Shown here piece after piece: positions 32,632-41,600 of a stretch of 64,000 bases of DNA. The notes beneath the pieces are model-generated. The model saw only the letters and a program-made list of their open reading frames with translations, made no database searches and was not told the DNA's origin. Every line of letters begins with the position of its first letter. Position 1 is the first letter of the stretch. Source of the DNA: Phycisphaerae bacterium (GTDB taxonomy: Bacteria > Planctomycetota > Phycisphaerae > UBA1845); contig JAJVHU010000008.1 in assembly GCA_022072505.1 (NCBI GenBank), positions 138,812 to 202,811 on the forward strand, in the 5' to 3' direction. The position numbers and the translations under genes are program-made.

Positions 32632-32722
32632 GACGGAGAGCGAGGGCGATCAGGTGGCCGGCGAACGTCAATGACGGAGAGCGAGGGCGACGTAGTTGCA
32701 GCCGAACGCCGATGACGCAGAG
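32632..32722. repeat. Imperfect 41-bp tandem repeat downstream of lysA
   Basis: GACGGAGAGCGAGGGCGA occurs at 32632 and again at 32673, and a decayed third copy starts with GACGCAGAG at 32714, so the period is 41 bases. It begins directly after the lysA stop codon and could be a remnant duplication; no function is apparent. Confidence 0.6.
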
Positions 32723-32768
32723 AAAGGATCGCCCGGACATTCCCGAGAGCTGACGGCGGAGGGACAAT

Positions 32769-33077
32769 ATGACAACGTCGTGGATGCGCACAGCGCCTTA
32801 CGCGATCCCGTTTATCATCGTCCTGCTCGGGATCATCCTCCTGCCGTTGCCGACGCTGCTGATGACGGCTGGCGGGTTGGCGCTCGTCGGCGGGATCGTG
32901 CTGCTGATCTTCGCTCCGTCGTACGCCGTGCTCGTGTTCCTCGCGGGCGCGGCACTGCTGGTCATCGGCATTCTCATGCAGCGCCGAGTCGATCAGCGCG
33001 AGGCTGACCAGATCGAAGCGGACGCAAAAAGCTACACCCGGCGCAACCAAGTCTGGGTCGACCGGCGGGACCGGTGA
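32769..33077 (+). CDS. Small three-helix membrane protein
   Basis: A 102-residue protein with three hydrophobic helices at about 11-27, 31-49 and 51-68, followed by a charged C-terminal tail (QRRVDQREADQIEADAK). I do not recognise the family. GGAGGG precedes the ATG at good spacing, and the helix layout is clean, so it is likely real. It may be co-transcribed with lysA; no functional link is evident. Confidence 0.6.
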   Translation: MTTSWMRTAPYAIPFIIVLLGIILLPLPTLLMTAGGLALVGGIVLLIFAPSYAVLVFLAGAALLVIGILMQRRVDQREADQIEADAKSYTRRNQVWVDRRDR

Positions 33078-33259
33078 CCTCCTGACGCCTGGACGGGGCG
33101 AGGCCGCCTTGTAGAACCGCATCCGGTTTTACCCGAACCCCGCGGCTCGACGAAGGTCCATCATTCCGTGATTCCATCTGACGGATATCAGGATCCGAGA
33201 AGACGAAGAAGGGCCGATCCGCATGCGAGTTAACGACCGGACCCGGAAAGACCAAGGTT

Positions 33260-33976
33260 ATGAAGAACACGAACAAGACGAAACCTTCACGTGTGAAAAG
33301 TGCGGTGCCCGAAACGCCGCCACGCCCGCGCGCATCCGGCGAAAACCGGGAGAAGCCCGCGAAAGACGCAAAACCGGGACGTCCGACGAAGCGCTCGGCT
33401 GCGCCGAAAAGCGCCGCACGTGGAGTATCCGCGCGTCCGACGCCGTCGAAAAACCGCGCGACTGCGTCGACGACGTCGGGGAGGCGCGCGGTTACGCCGG
33501 CAAAGTCGGTAAAACGTGCGGGCACGGATGCGCCGGAGTCGGCCCCTTTCAAGCCGCGCTCGCGCACGACGATCCACGCGGACATCCTCGCCTACAACGC
33601 GGCCCAGGCGGCCGGTGACCGGCGCATCTGCGACGCCCTCGCCCAGGCCATCCATCGAACGCTGACCCAGTGCGGGGGAGACGGCGTGGAACACAAGATC
33701 TGGCATCGCCACCCGGTGTGGTTCATCGACGGCAATCCGATCGTCGGCTACCACAAACTCAAGGACGGCGTCCGCCTGCTGTTCTGGAGCGGACGATCAT
33801 TCGACGAACCGGGTCTGGCGCCCGAAGGCGGCTTCCAGACCGCCGGCGTCCGCTACACCGCCGTGAATCAAATCTCCGCGAAGGATCTCAAGCGGTGGCT
33901 GGCGAAGTCGGTCGATATCCAGTGGGACTACAAGAACCTCGTGAAGCGCCGGGGAAGGCTGGAACGGTTGAAGTAG
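33260..33976 (+). CDS. DUF1801 protein with a histone-H1-like basic tail
   Basis: A 238-residue protein in two parts. Residues about 1-100 are low-complexity and rich in Lys, Arg, Ala, Pro and Ser (for example RPTKRSAAPKSAARG and RRAVTPAKSVKR), like the tails of eukaryotic histone H1 and bacterial H1-like proteins. Residues about 105-225 resemble DUF1801 (YdhG-like): VEHKIWHRHPVWFIDGN, IVGYHKLKDGVRLLFW and ISAKDLKRWL. The tail suggests nucleic-acid binding; the DUF1801 role is unknown. The start ATG has only a weak AAGG ahead, so the exact N-terminus is uncertain. Confidence 0.65.
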   Translation: MKNTNKTKPSRVKSAVPETPPRPRASGENREKPAKDAKPGRPTKRSAAPKSAARGVSARPTPSKNRATASTTSGRRAVTPAKSVKRAGTDAPESAPFKPRSRTTIHADILAYNAAQAAGDRRICDALAQAIHRTLTQCGGDGVEHKIWHRHPVWFIDGNPIVGYHKLKDGVRLLFWSGRSFDEPGLAPEGGFQTAGVRYTAVNQISAKDLKRWLAKSVDIQWDYKNLVKRRGRLERLK

Positions 33977-34083
33977 AACGCGGCGGGGGCATTGCAGCGG
34001 ATGCGTTTATCCGGTGCGACGGGTCGCGCGGTCTCGCCTGCGATAAAGCGAGGTAAACCGATCGCCGACGGCGAGCTATCCGT

Positions 34084-35061
34084 TCAAGTTTCGTCAAGCG
34101 AATCACAGAAATGCCGCATGAGGAAGAACAGCCACGCCAGTTGACTTCGCTGAAGCACACTGACGTTGAAGTCGCCGGGGACGCTTGCGGTCGAAACAAT
34201 CCGGCTCAAATCCGCAATCGTGTACGGCTGCCCGGGCGGATCAGCGTCGTCCGGCGTCACGCACGCCCGAATCATCGCCGTGCATACTTCTGTGAGGCAT
34301 CCGGTTCCGCCGAGGTGCGTCCACCAATCCGAACCGATCCGGACTGCAACGTTCACGGTGATTCCGTCGCGCTGAAAGGCGCAATCCCACCGTCCACTTG
34401 GGCTCACCGTGATGGTGTCGGCGGAAACCTTCTGGCAAACGTTTCGCAGGATGTGCCAGTCTTTCTTGTTAGAAAGGCGCGGCGTGCCGTAGAGCACTCC
34501 ATAGCTGAAGTCGACGCGCCGGACGTCGGCCTCGGCAGCCCACGCCCCGGCATGCGTAACGATGGAATCCGCGAAGTTCTCGCTCATTTCGTCGTTCAGG
34601 CAGCGCGGTCCGCTCTTCAGCGTGGCGACGTGCAACGTGCCAGCTTCAATACGCTTGCCATCGAGTGCCGAGTTTGGCGAGTGCATCCCACTCGAAACGA
34701 TTTCCCACCCGTACGCGGGCAATGTCACCGCTTCGACCATCCGGCCCGCGGAAGTTTCCATCGACGAGAACAGCTTTGCCGGCAGAATGTCGCTCTCCAT
34801 CTGGCTGATCCGGCTGTAGCCCCGCTTCATGCAGTGGATCATCAGGACAAATGGACTGGTGTTGAACTTCTCAAACCCGGCGTTGCGCGCCGGCAGCGCA
34901 TCGACGTGTGTCTGCACGCGCCGGCGAAACTCATTCTCAAGCGAGAGCACGCGCTGCGTGGAGGCTCGCTCGGCATCAACCGCTCGGAGCGATCCGAGAA
35001 TCTCGGATTTCCGAAGGGTCCGTCGCTCCGCCCTTGGCAGACCCGGATGTGCCCGCGCCAT
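34084..35061 (-). CDS. Probable type II restriction endonuclease
   Basis: A 325-residue protein whose identification rests mainly on position: it follows a C5-cytosine methyltransferase by 15 bases in the same transcription direction. Sequence features fit, but do not prove, a nuclease: MIHCMKRGYSRISQMESDILPAK, RMVEAVTLPAYGWE, then SPNSALDG and RVDFSYGVLYG; I cannot place a PD-(D/E)xK triad with confidence. GGGAG precedes ATG 35061. Composition is less GC-rich than its neighbours (57% at 34441-34500), suggesting transfer. The recognition sequence cannot be told from the sequence. Confidence 0.6.
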   Translation of the reverse strand: MARAHPGLPRAERRTLRKSEILGSLRAVDAERASTQRVLSLENEFRRRVQTHVDALPARNAGFEKFNTSPFVLMIHCMKRGYSRISQMESDILPAKLFSSMETSAGRMVEAVTLPAYGWEIVSSGMHSPNSALDGKRIEAGTLHVATLKSGPRCLNDEMSENFADSIVTHAGAWAAEADVRRVDFSYGVLYGTPRLSNKKDWHILRNVCQKVSADTITVSPSGRWDCAFQRDGITVNVAVRIGSDWWTHLGGTGCLTEVCTAMIRACVTPDDADPPGQPYTIADLSRIVSTASVPGDFNVSVLQRSQLAWLFFLMRHFCDSLDET

Positions 35062-35076
35062 TTCGACTCCCGCACG

Positions 35077-36459
35077 CTACTGCAACGCATTCACCTTGCG
35101 CAGCGTCCTGGGAGCCGCGTAGGTCGCTTTGTCATTTTCCGCGCCGTCTTCCCAGACGAACGCCGCCCCGTCCTTGTACCATTGCCGCGTTCGGACATGG
35201 GATTGCACATATACCACGCGGTAATCCAAAGGTGCTTTCGCGTATGGCGACCCGTTGCGCGCCGCAAGCGCGTCCAGCGCGCCGGCGACTGCGTCGCCCG
35301 CCACGCGGCCCAGCCTGACCGGCACGGCGTTCCCGACTTGAGCGTACTGCTCCGCGACCGTACCGGCGAACTGCCAATCGTCGGGAAACTCCTGCACGCG
35401 CGCATACTCGCGAATCGAAAGCGCGCGGGTCTCCACCGGATGACAAAGCGACGTGCTCGCGTGGTTGGGCATCGTTACCAGGGTCGGGCAGGGCAGGTCG
35501 AACGTGAGTCGCCGCCACCACCCGGAGCGCCCGCCCTTTGCGAACCAAGCCCGCCCCATCGATTCCCGCTGCACATCCTCGGGCAAGCTGCGCCAGTTCG
35601 AACCCGGGGGAACCTGGACCAGAAACGCCTTCTTGCGCGGACTGAAATCCAGCACGACGGGAGACGGTTCGTGCAGGTCGCCGATGGCGTCACGCAGCGT
35701 GGCCCATGGCTTGAGCGGCTGCGCCATCTCCTCAAACAGGTTCGCCGGTTGACGACGCTCGTCGTTTGCCCCCGCCGGGCCATGCGTCGGGTCCGGGAAG
35801 TCGACGACCGCGTTGTAGCGGTTGCCGATGAAAATCGCCCGCTCCCTGATTTGCGGCGCGCCGTAGTTGACGGCGTTGACCTCGAAGCAGTCCATGTGAT
35901 ACCGGGCTTCGGGAACGCGCTGAAGATCCGCGGCGAACAGACGGACCACTGATCCGGGTTGTTCGTCGGGATCGAGGATCCTTCCACCTTTGTCGGGCCG
36001 CTCCGCGATCGGCCGATGACGCAGCGCCGCGGAGAGAAGACCGCGCACGTTCTCCATCAGGAAAAATCGCGGCTGAATGTGCTCCACGAACCGCAGGAAC
36101 TGCCAGAGCAGCGTACCGCGCGGATCCTGCACCGTGCGGCGTTTCCCAGCCGTGCTGAACGACTGGCACGGCGGACCGCCCACGACCAGATCGACCTCGC
36201 TGCGGCGCAGTCCCACTGCGTCGAGCAGCGTGGCGGGACTCATGCAGTTGATGTCTGCCTCGAACACGCGCATGCCCGGGCTGAGGCGTCCCGCCGCCTG
36301 ATTCTTCCGGATTGTCTCGCAAAACGCGGCTTCCTTCTCGACACAAGCGATAATCTCGAAACGGCCCGTAGCTTCCAGACCGAGGTCGAGACCCATGCCG
36401 CCGGAAAAGAGCGATATGACGCGGTACTTGGTCGTGAGTTCGTTCGAGGCAGCCGACAT
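35077..36459 (-). CDS. DNA (cytosine-5-)-methyltransferase
   Basis: Type II-style C5-methyltransferase that protects DNA from the partner endonuclease. Of the ten conserved motifs I see I (ISLFSGGMGLDLGLE, 15-29), IV (GGPPCQSFS, catalytic C98), VI (MENVRG, about 135-140), VIII (QIRERAIFIG), IX (ETRALSIREYARVQEFPDDW) and X (QVGNAVPVRLG). The 460-residue form from ATG 36459 is chosen; a TTG at 36495 with GGAAAGGA just ahead would add 12 residues. The endonuclease gene follows 15 bases downstream. It forms a compact mobile-looking restriction-modification pair between otherwise vertical genes. Confidence 0.93.
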   Translation of the reverse strand: MSAASNELTTKYRVISLFSGGMGLDLGLEATGRFEIIACVEKEAAFCETIRKNQAAGRLSPGMRVFEADINCMSPATLLDAVGLRRSEVDLVVGGPPCQSFSTAGKRRTVQDPRGTLLWQFLRFVEHIQPRFFLMENVRGLLSAALRHRPIAERPDKGGRILDPDEQPGSVVRLFAADLQRVPEARYHMDCFEVNAVNYGAPQIRERAIFIGNRYNAVVDFPDPTHGPAGANDERRQPANLFEEMAQPLKPWATLRDAIGDLHEPSPVVLDFSPRKKAFLVQVPPGSNWRSLPEDVQRESMGRAWFAKGGRSGWWRRLTFDLPCPTLVTMPNHASTSLCHPVETRALSIREYARVQEFPDDWQFAGTVAEQYAQVGNAVPVRLGRVAGDAVAGALDALAARNGSPYAKAPLDYRVVYVQSHVRTRQWYKDGAAFVWEDGAENDKATYAAPRTLRKVNALQ

Positions 36460-36576
36460 CGGGGCCACGATACTACCACCGCGGCGCTCATTCAATTCCT
36501 TTCCGCCAACCCCGCGCCGCCGCCGGGCGACATTTTCCGGGTTAATGATCTTCGCCTGAAGCGCGGCGTCACGGCG

Positions 36577-38541
36577 TCACGGCGTTGCGGGTTGCGGCGT
36601 TGCGGGTTGCGGCGTCTTGTCGCTGTTGCCCGCGGCTTCGGATGGCGCCGGTCGGCTCAGGAGTCGCGCGATGCCGGGGAAGTCGAGGGGAATCCGCGTC
36701 GCCCGAAACACGGCTTCGGCGCTACCCGGACCGCGCCCAGGTCCGCCGCCGGGTCCGTCTTCCGGCCTGCCGCCCGGTCCGCGTTCCTGTCCGCTACCTG
36801 GTGCGGTTCCCGGTCCGCCGTGCGGAGGCGTCCCCGTGCCCGGCGGCGCGCTGCGCGCGGGATCTTCCGCGGGATTTGACGGGTGATCGAGGGGTTTTGC
36901 GGGGGCGGGGTCAGACGGACCGGCGCCCTTCCCCTCTGCGTCCTTGCCGCCTCCGTTCTTGTCGTTCGCCTCCTTGCCGCCTGCCTTCCTGCCGTCTGCG
37001 CCTTCGCCGCTTGCGTTTTTCCCGTCCGTAGCCGCGGAGCCTGACGGCTCAGGTTCCCGCGCGCCATCCGCATCGGGCGGTTCGTCTGCGCCGGGACGAC
37101 GCGGCGGACCGCCCGGTCCGGCGGCGCCGAGAAACGGATTGCGGTACTCCCAGACCGCGTCGCCCTCGCGCGTGACTTCAAACATGCGCCCCTGCTCGCC
37201 GGAGCAGATCAATGTGTGACCGTTCGGCAGGCGCTGGGCGCTGGAGATGTGCCCGGAGAAAAAGGATCGACGGTCGCCGGCGACGTACGTCCACGCGAGT
37301 TCCTTCGGTCCGAACGCCTCGCCCTCCGGACACACGTACTTCCCGTGAGAATCCACCGGTGTGGCGAGTTCATCCACGGACGAGTATTCCCCGTCCGGAC
37401 GCCCGCGGCCGTTGTTGAAAATCAGCAGATGTCCGGCGCCGGGCAAGCCCTCCTCGATCCACTGCACGTCGTGCTGCCCGAAGAGGCGCTGATCCGACGC
37501 TTTCCCACGGCGGTAGGTCTGCGGATTGCCCCAGCGGTAGAGCAGGTCGCCGCCGCGGCCCGCGCGTCCGCCGGCGTGTCCGGCGGCTTCCGCCGTCGTC
37601 GTGCTGTGATCGATGATCCAGAGTTCGTTGAACCCGAGGACGGAGAGCACGATCTGATCGAGCTTCGGGTGATAGTCGATCGCGTTGGTGTGATGCCAGT
37701 CCGCCCCGCCGCCGTCCGGTCCGCCGCGGCCGCCCGGAGGCCCCGGACGATCAGCGCCGCCGCGATCCGCTTCCGCCTCGTCCGGGTCGTCGCCGCCGAT
37801 GTACCCCAGTCCGCGAAGGCGCTGCGTCTCGGGACGGGTCAGGCGCGTCGCGCCGCGGTCGTAATTGACGTCGATAAGTTCCGGGTGATCCTCGACCTTT
37901 CCGTAATTTGCCTTGTCTGCGTCGAAGTCCTGCACGAGATGGTCCCAACTGTGCCACGCCCAGACGACGCGTCCGCCGTCGGCGCCTTGCGGTTCGATCT
38001 CGACGACGTGATCCGGCCAGAGGACGCCGCCCTCGCCGATCGTCTCCGGGTTGCGCCCGGCGGCGATCGCCTCCTCGCGGGTCTTGCGCTCCCACGCGAG
38101 CACGAGCACGTTGCCGTTGGGCAGAGGCTCGATGTCATGATGATGACACTTGTTCTCGTCCGCGTAAGCGTAGTCCCACAGCAGCCTTCCCTCCCGGTCG
38201 AAGCGCTGGATGCGCCCGCCGATGCCTCCGCCGCGGAAGTTCGGATGCGGGTCGCGGGCGGCGCGAAGAAGGCTCCCGTCCGGCAGGAGGTACGCGGAGT
38301 TTCCGGGGTTGAACCGGCTTGCCCACCGATGCACGACTTCGCCGCGCATGTCGATCAGGTAGGTGGTCGTCTGCCGCAAAGGCGCAAAGAGCGTGTACCC
38401 CTGAAACGCCGAAGGCTCATTGCGCATCAGGCCGCGGGACGATCCGTCCGGTCCAGGACGATCCGGCGGCGGCTGGGCCTGCACCGCCCCCGTCGCCGAC
38501 GCCCACGCCACGCATGTTCGCAAGAGCACGCCGAAATGCAT
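36577..38541 (-). CDS. Exported arylsulfotransferase-like beta-propeller with Gly/Pro-rich insert
   Basis: A 654-residue exported protein. A signal peptide (about 1-22) is followed by propeller-type repeats: TTTYLIDMRGEVVHRW, GRIQRFDREGRLLWDYAY, HHHDIEPLPNGNVLVLAW, HHTNAIDYHPKLDQIVLSV and RLPNGHTLICSGEQGRMFEV. This wording matches arylsulfotransferase (ASST)-like propellers. Residues about 490-620 are a disordered Gly/Pro/Asp/Lys insertion, and the C-terminus ends TPQPATPQPATP, encoded by a 15-bp repeat. AAAGGA lies ten bases before ATG 38541. Sulfate transfer is possible, but the catalytic His cannot be assigned; a periplasmic binding role is equally likely. Confidence 0.7.
   Translation of the reverse strand: MHFGVLLRTCVAWASATGAVQAQPPPDRPGPDGSSRGLMRNEPSAFQGYTLFAPLRQTTTYLIDMRGEVVHRWASRFNPGNSAYLLPDGSLLRAARDPHPNFRGGGIGGRIQRFDREGRLLWDYAYADENKCHHHDIEPLPNGNVLVLAWERKTREEAIAAGRNPETIGEGGVLWPDHVVEIEPQGADGGRVVWAWHSWDHLVQDFDADKANYGKVEDHPELIDVNYDRGATRLTRPETQRLRGLGYIGGDDPDEAEADRGGADRPGPPGGRGGPDGGGADWHHTNAIDYHPKLDQIVLSVLGFNELWIIDHSTTTAEAAGHAGGRAGRGGDLLYRWGNPQTYRRGKASDQRLFGQHDVQWIEEGLPGAGHLLIFNNGRGRPDGEYSSVDELATPVDSHGKYVCPEGEAFGPKELAWTYVAGDRRSFFSGHISSAQRLPNGHTLICSGEQGRMFEVTREGDAVWEYRNPFLGAAGPGGPPRRPGADEPPDADGAREPEPSGSAATDGKNASGEGADGRKAGGKEANDKNGGGKDAEGKGAGPSDPAPAKPLDHPSNPAEDPARSAPPGTGTPPHGGPGTAPGSGQERGPGGRPEDGPGGGPGRGPGSAEAVFRATRIPLDFPGIARLLSRPAPSEAAGNSDKTPQPATPQPATP
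36583..36612. repeat. 15-bp tandem repeat at the end of the propeller gene
   Basis: CGTTGCGGGTTGCGG occurs twice in a row (36583-36597 and 36598-36612) and encodes the terminal TPQPATPQPAT tail. A shorter duplication, GGCGTCAC, lies just beyond the stop codon. Confidence 0.7.
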
Positions 38542-38653
38542 ACTTGTTGGTCCTTTCAAACGCGCATGACGAAAGTTTAACCGCGCCGGCTGCGCGGTCA
38601 TTCCCCGCTCCCGAGTCCCGACCGGGAGTTCATGACCGGCGCCCAGGCCGCGT

Positions 38654-41600
38654 TCACTTCGGTCGCGCCGGGGGGATCGGCGGATTCGCGCGGTCCGCCG
38701 GATGCGGACGCGCCTCCTCCAGCAGCGCGTCCAGCGCGCTGCGGATGCCGCGCAGCGGCTCGGAGCGCACGACGGGCTTCAGCAGCGTCCCGGTGACTTG
38801 GATCTCGACCAGCTCCCGAGACGCCCCCTCGACCAGCTCCGACAGAACCGGAACCCGCGCCCACTGATGCGGACTGACGGCGATCAGCCGCAGGTCAAGA
38901 CGCTGATCCGGCATGCGGCCCGTGCCGTATCCGGACAGCGCCACGCCCGGATCGCGCAGATACAGGTCGTGAAACTCGATCTCGTCCCCGCGCAGCGAGA
39001 ACGTCGTGCGCGCCTGCTGCACAGGCTCCTCCTGGGTCGCCGCCAGATTGATCATCCGCAGCACGGCGCCGATCGGCGGCAGGCGGTACAATCGCGCGTC
39101 ACGCGCCGTCAACCGCCCCTCGCCCGTCCGGGTCAGCGTGCTGCCCACGCGGCCCGACAGCGACATCTGCCCGTCGATCAGCCCCTCGGCGTCCTCGGCG
39201 TCGAACGCCTCGGTGCGCTGCCGCGCCGGATCCGCCAGGTATTGCCGAAGCTCCAGCCCCGCAACCTGAACACCGAGGTCATAATCCGTCACCCGACCGG
39301 ACGACAACACTTCCACCTCCCCGGTGACCAGTCCGCCGTAACAGGCGCCCTTGACGTCCTCGAGCGTCAGACGCGTCCACGGTTGCGGTGAACTGACGAG
39401 GCTCCACGTGCTCGAGGCCTCGGTCACCTGCCTGCCGAGCACGAAGACCTCGTCCAGCAGGGCAAGACCCTCGAACGAGGCGTATCCGCGCGGTTCGTTC
39501 ACTTGACCGCTGAAGGTCACCGTGCCCGTCGCGCCGCGGATCGAACCCGCGCCAGGCGCGCAGACGCCGTGAAGCCGCGCCGACCCGCGAACCCGCCACG
39601 CGGCGGCGCCGTCCTCCGGGATCATCCGCCACTCCTGCAGCGCCACATCCAGGAACCCCGTCGCCGCGACTTGCGACAGTGCGGACCGGACCCCTTCCGG
39701 CGCCCAGCGGAACACCGGCTCCTCAAGGCGAAGCCCGGTCACCTTCGCCGATCCCGAGTACGCCGCCGTCCCGGACGCGCTCTCGCGCGACGCCGTCACC
39801 TCGACCTGCGCGTCATGCAGCGCGCCCGTCAGTTCAAACGACGCCAGCGCGCCGTCCTCCACGTGGATCTCGCCCCGGACGTCCTCGATCGGCGCAGGCC
39901 AGTCCCGTCGTCGCACGCCGTTGCCGCACAACGTCAGCGTGTGCCGCATGACCGGTGGAACGTCGGCGCCGCCCGCACGGGGGCTGATGCGCGTCGCAAT
40001 CGCGACCGGACCGGTCACGTCCCACGCCTCAAGCGCCCGACGCGCGGTCGAGGGCAGCGACTGCCGCAGGGCGTCGGTCAACTCGATCCGGTCGCACGTC
40101 AGGGACAGGTCGGTCGACGCGCCTTCCTCCTCGAGGCGATAAACGCCGTCCGCGCGGATCACCGCCGACCCGTGCGTCCCGGCGACGCGCGACAACTCGA
40201 TCCGGTCGTTCCCGAAATACACGCGCCCGGAGAGATTCTCGACGCGTACCGGAAGCGCGCTCGGCGTCACCTGCAACGACCGGGGGTTGATGTCCACGTC
40301 GTAGCGAACTTCCCCTCGCGGTCCGAGCGTCAAGGCGCAGGAAGCGTCGATCGTTCCTTTCGGCGACATCCGGTCGACGACGCCGCGCATCCCCGCCGGA
40401 AGCGAGCGCAACAGATCCTCCTCCACCGCCACGCCCCGGGCTTCGATGTGCAGATCCAGCGCGGCGGGCGCTCGGTCGATGTACTCCACCCGCCCATCGA
40501 TGCCCAGGGCGCCCGCGCCGTGGCGCCCGTTAAGACACGAGGCGTGGAAATGATCGTCCAGGATCGTAAGCGTTCCGGTCACGTCGTCCACGCGGTAGGG
40601 GAACCGGGCGTAGGTCGCCGAGACGTCCTTCAGCTCCGCGACAATGAGGTTGGACCAGGTGTTCGGCCGTTCACGACCTTCCCCAGGCCGCTCGATGAAA
40701 ACGTGAACGTCCGCCGACCCCTCGGGTTCAAAAAGATCCCACGTCCGCCTGAACGACTCCGGCAGCGCGGCGTGCAGATCCGCGTCCAGCGCGACGTTGG
40801 TCCCCTCGATCGACACCCGCGTCAGCGCCGGTCCCGTCAATTCCTCGACGTAGGCGTTGACCGCCACGTCGGTCGAACCGTGACGCCCGCGCAACTCCCG
40901 GATGAAAAGCCCGAGCGGGTTGTACTCGATCGTTCCCGTCAGCCCCTCGCCCGGATAAGGAAAGCGGTAGTACGAGGCCCGACCGTCCAGCACCTCGACC
41001 CGCGCCATCGGGCATGACCAGGATCCGCCCGCGCCCGCCTCCTTCACGGCGACCACCCGCGCATTCACGCGCCCCGCCGGAGCATACCGCTCGTAGAACT
41101 TCACCATCGAAGGCAGCGACCGGATGAAGCGCGCCTGCGCCGGCGACGCCACGACGTCATCCGCCGGAAGCTCAAGTCCGCGCACCTCTGCAACGATCCG
41201 CAGCCCGGCGCTCGCCAGTCCTTCCAGGTTCAACTCCCTCAAAGCGGCCTCAATGTGAAACGAACATTCCGCGCCGTGAAAGACTGCGCGGCTCGTTCCG
41301 GTCAGGGCGTCCCGGGAGATCCGGGCCGATCCCTCGACCGACTCGAAGACGGTGTAACGTTCCGTCGGCGGCGTCCGGCGGTCGGCCTCGTTGATCGGAA
41401 TCGACAGCCGCGGCATCCGCCACTCCAGCGAGGCGCGCGTCTCCGCGGATTCACCCGGACGTTCGCGCCACGTCACGTCTGAGAGACGGACCGCGCCGTC
41501 CGCGCCGAGACGCTCGACCCAGTCTTCGGCGCGGTCGGCGGTTTCCTCGGACACAGACCAGGCGTCCAGCACCGCCGCCACGTCCGCGATGGACAACCAC

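Noticed and set aside
33223..33618. Plus-strand frame overlapping the DUF1801 gene
   Set aside because: Different frame through the basic tail region with no recognisable domain; the DUF1801 frame is longer and conserved in pattern.
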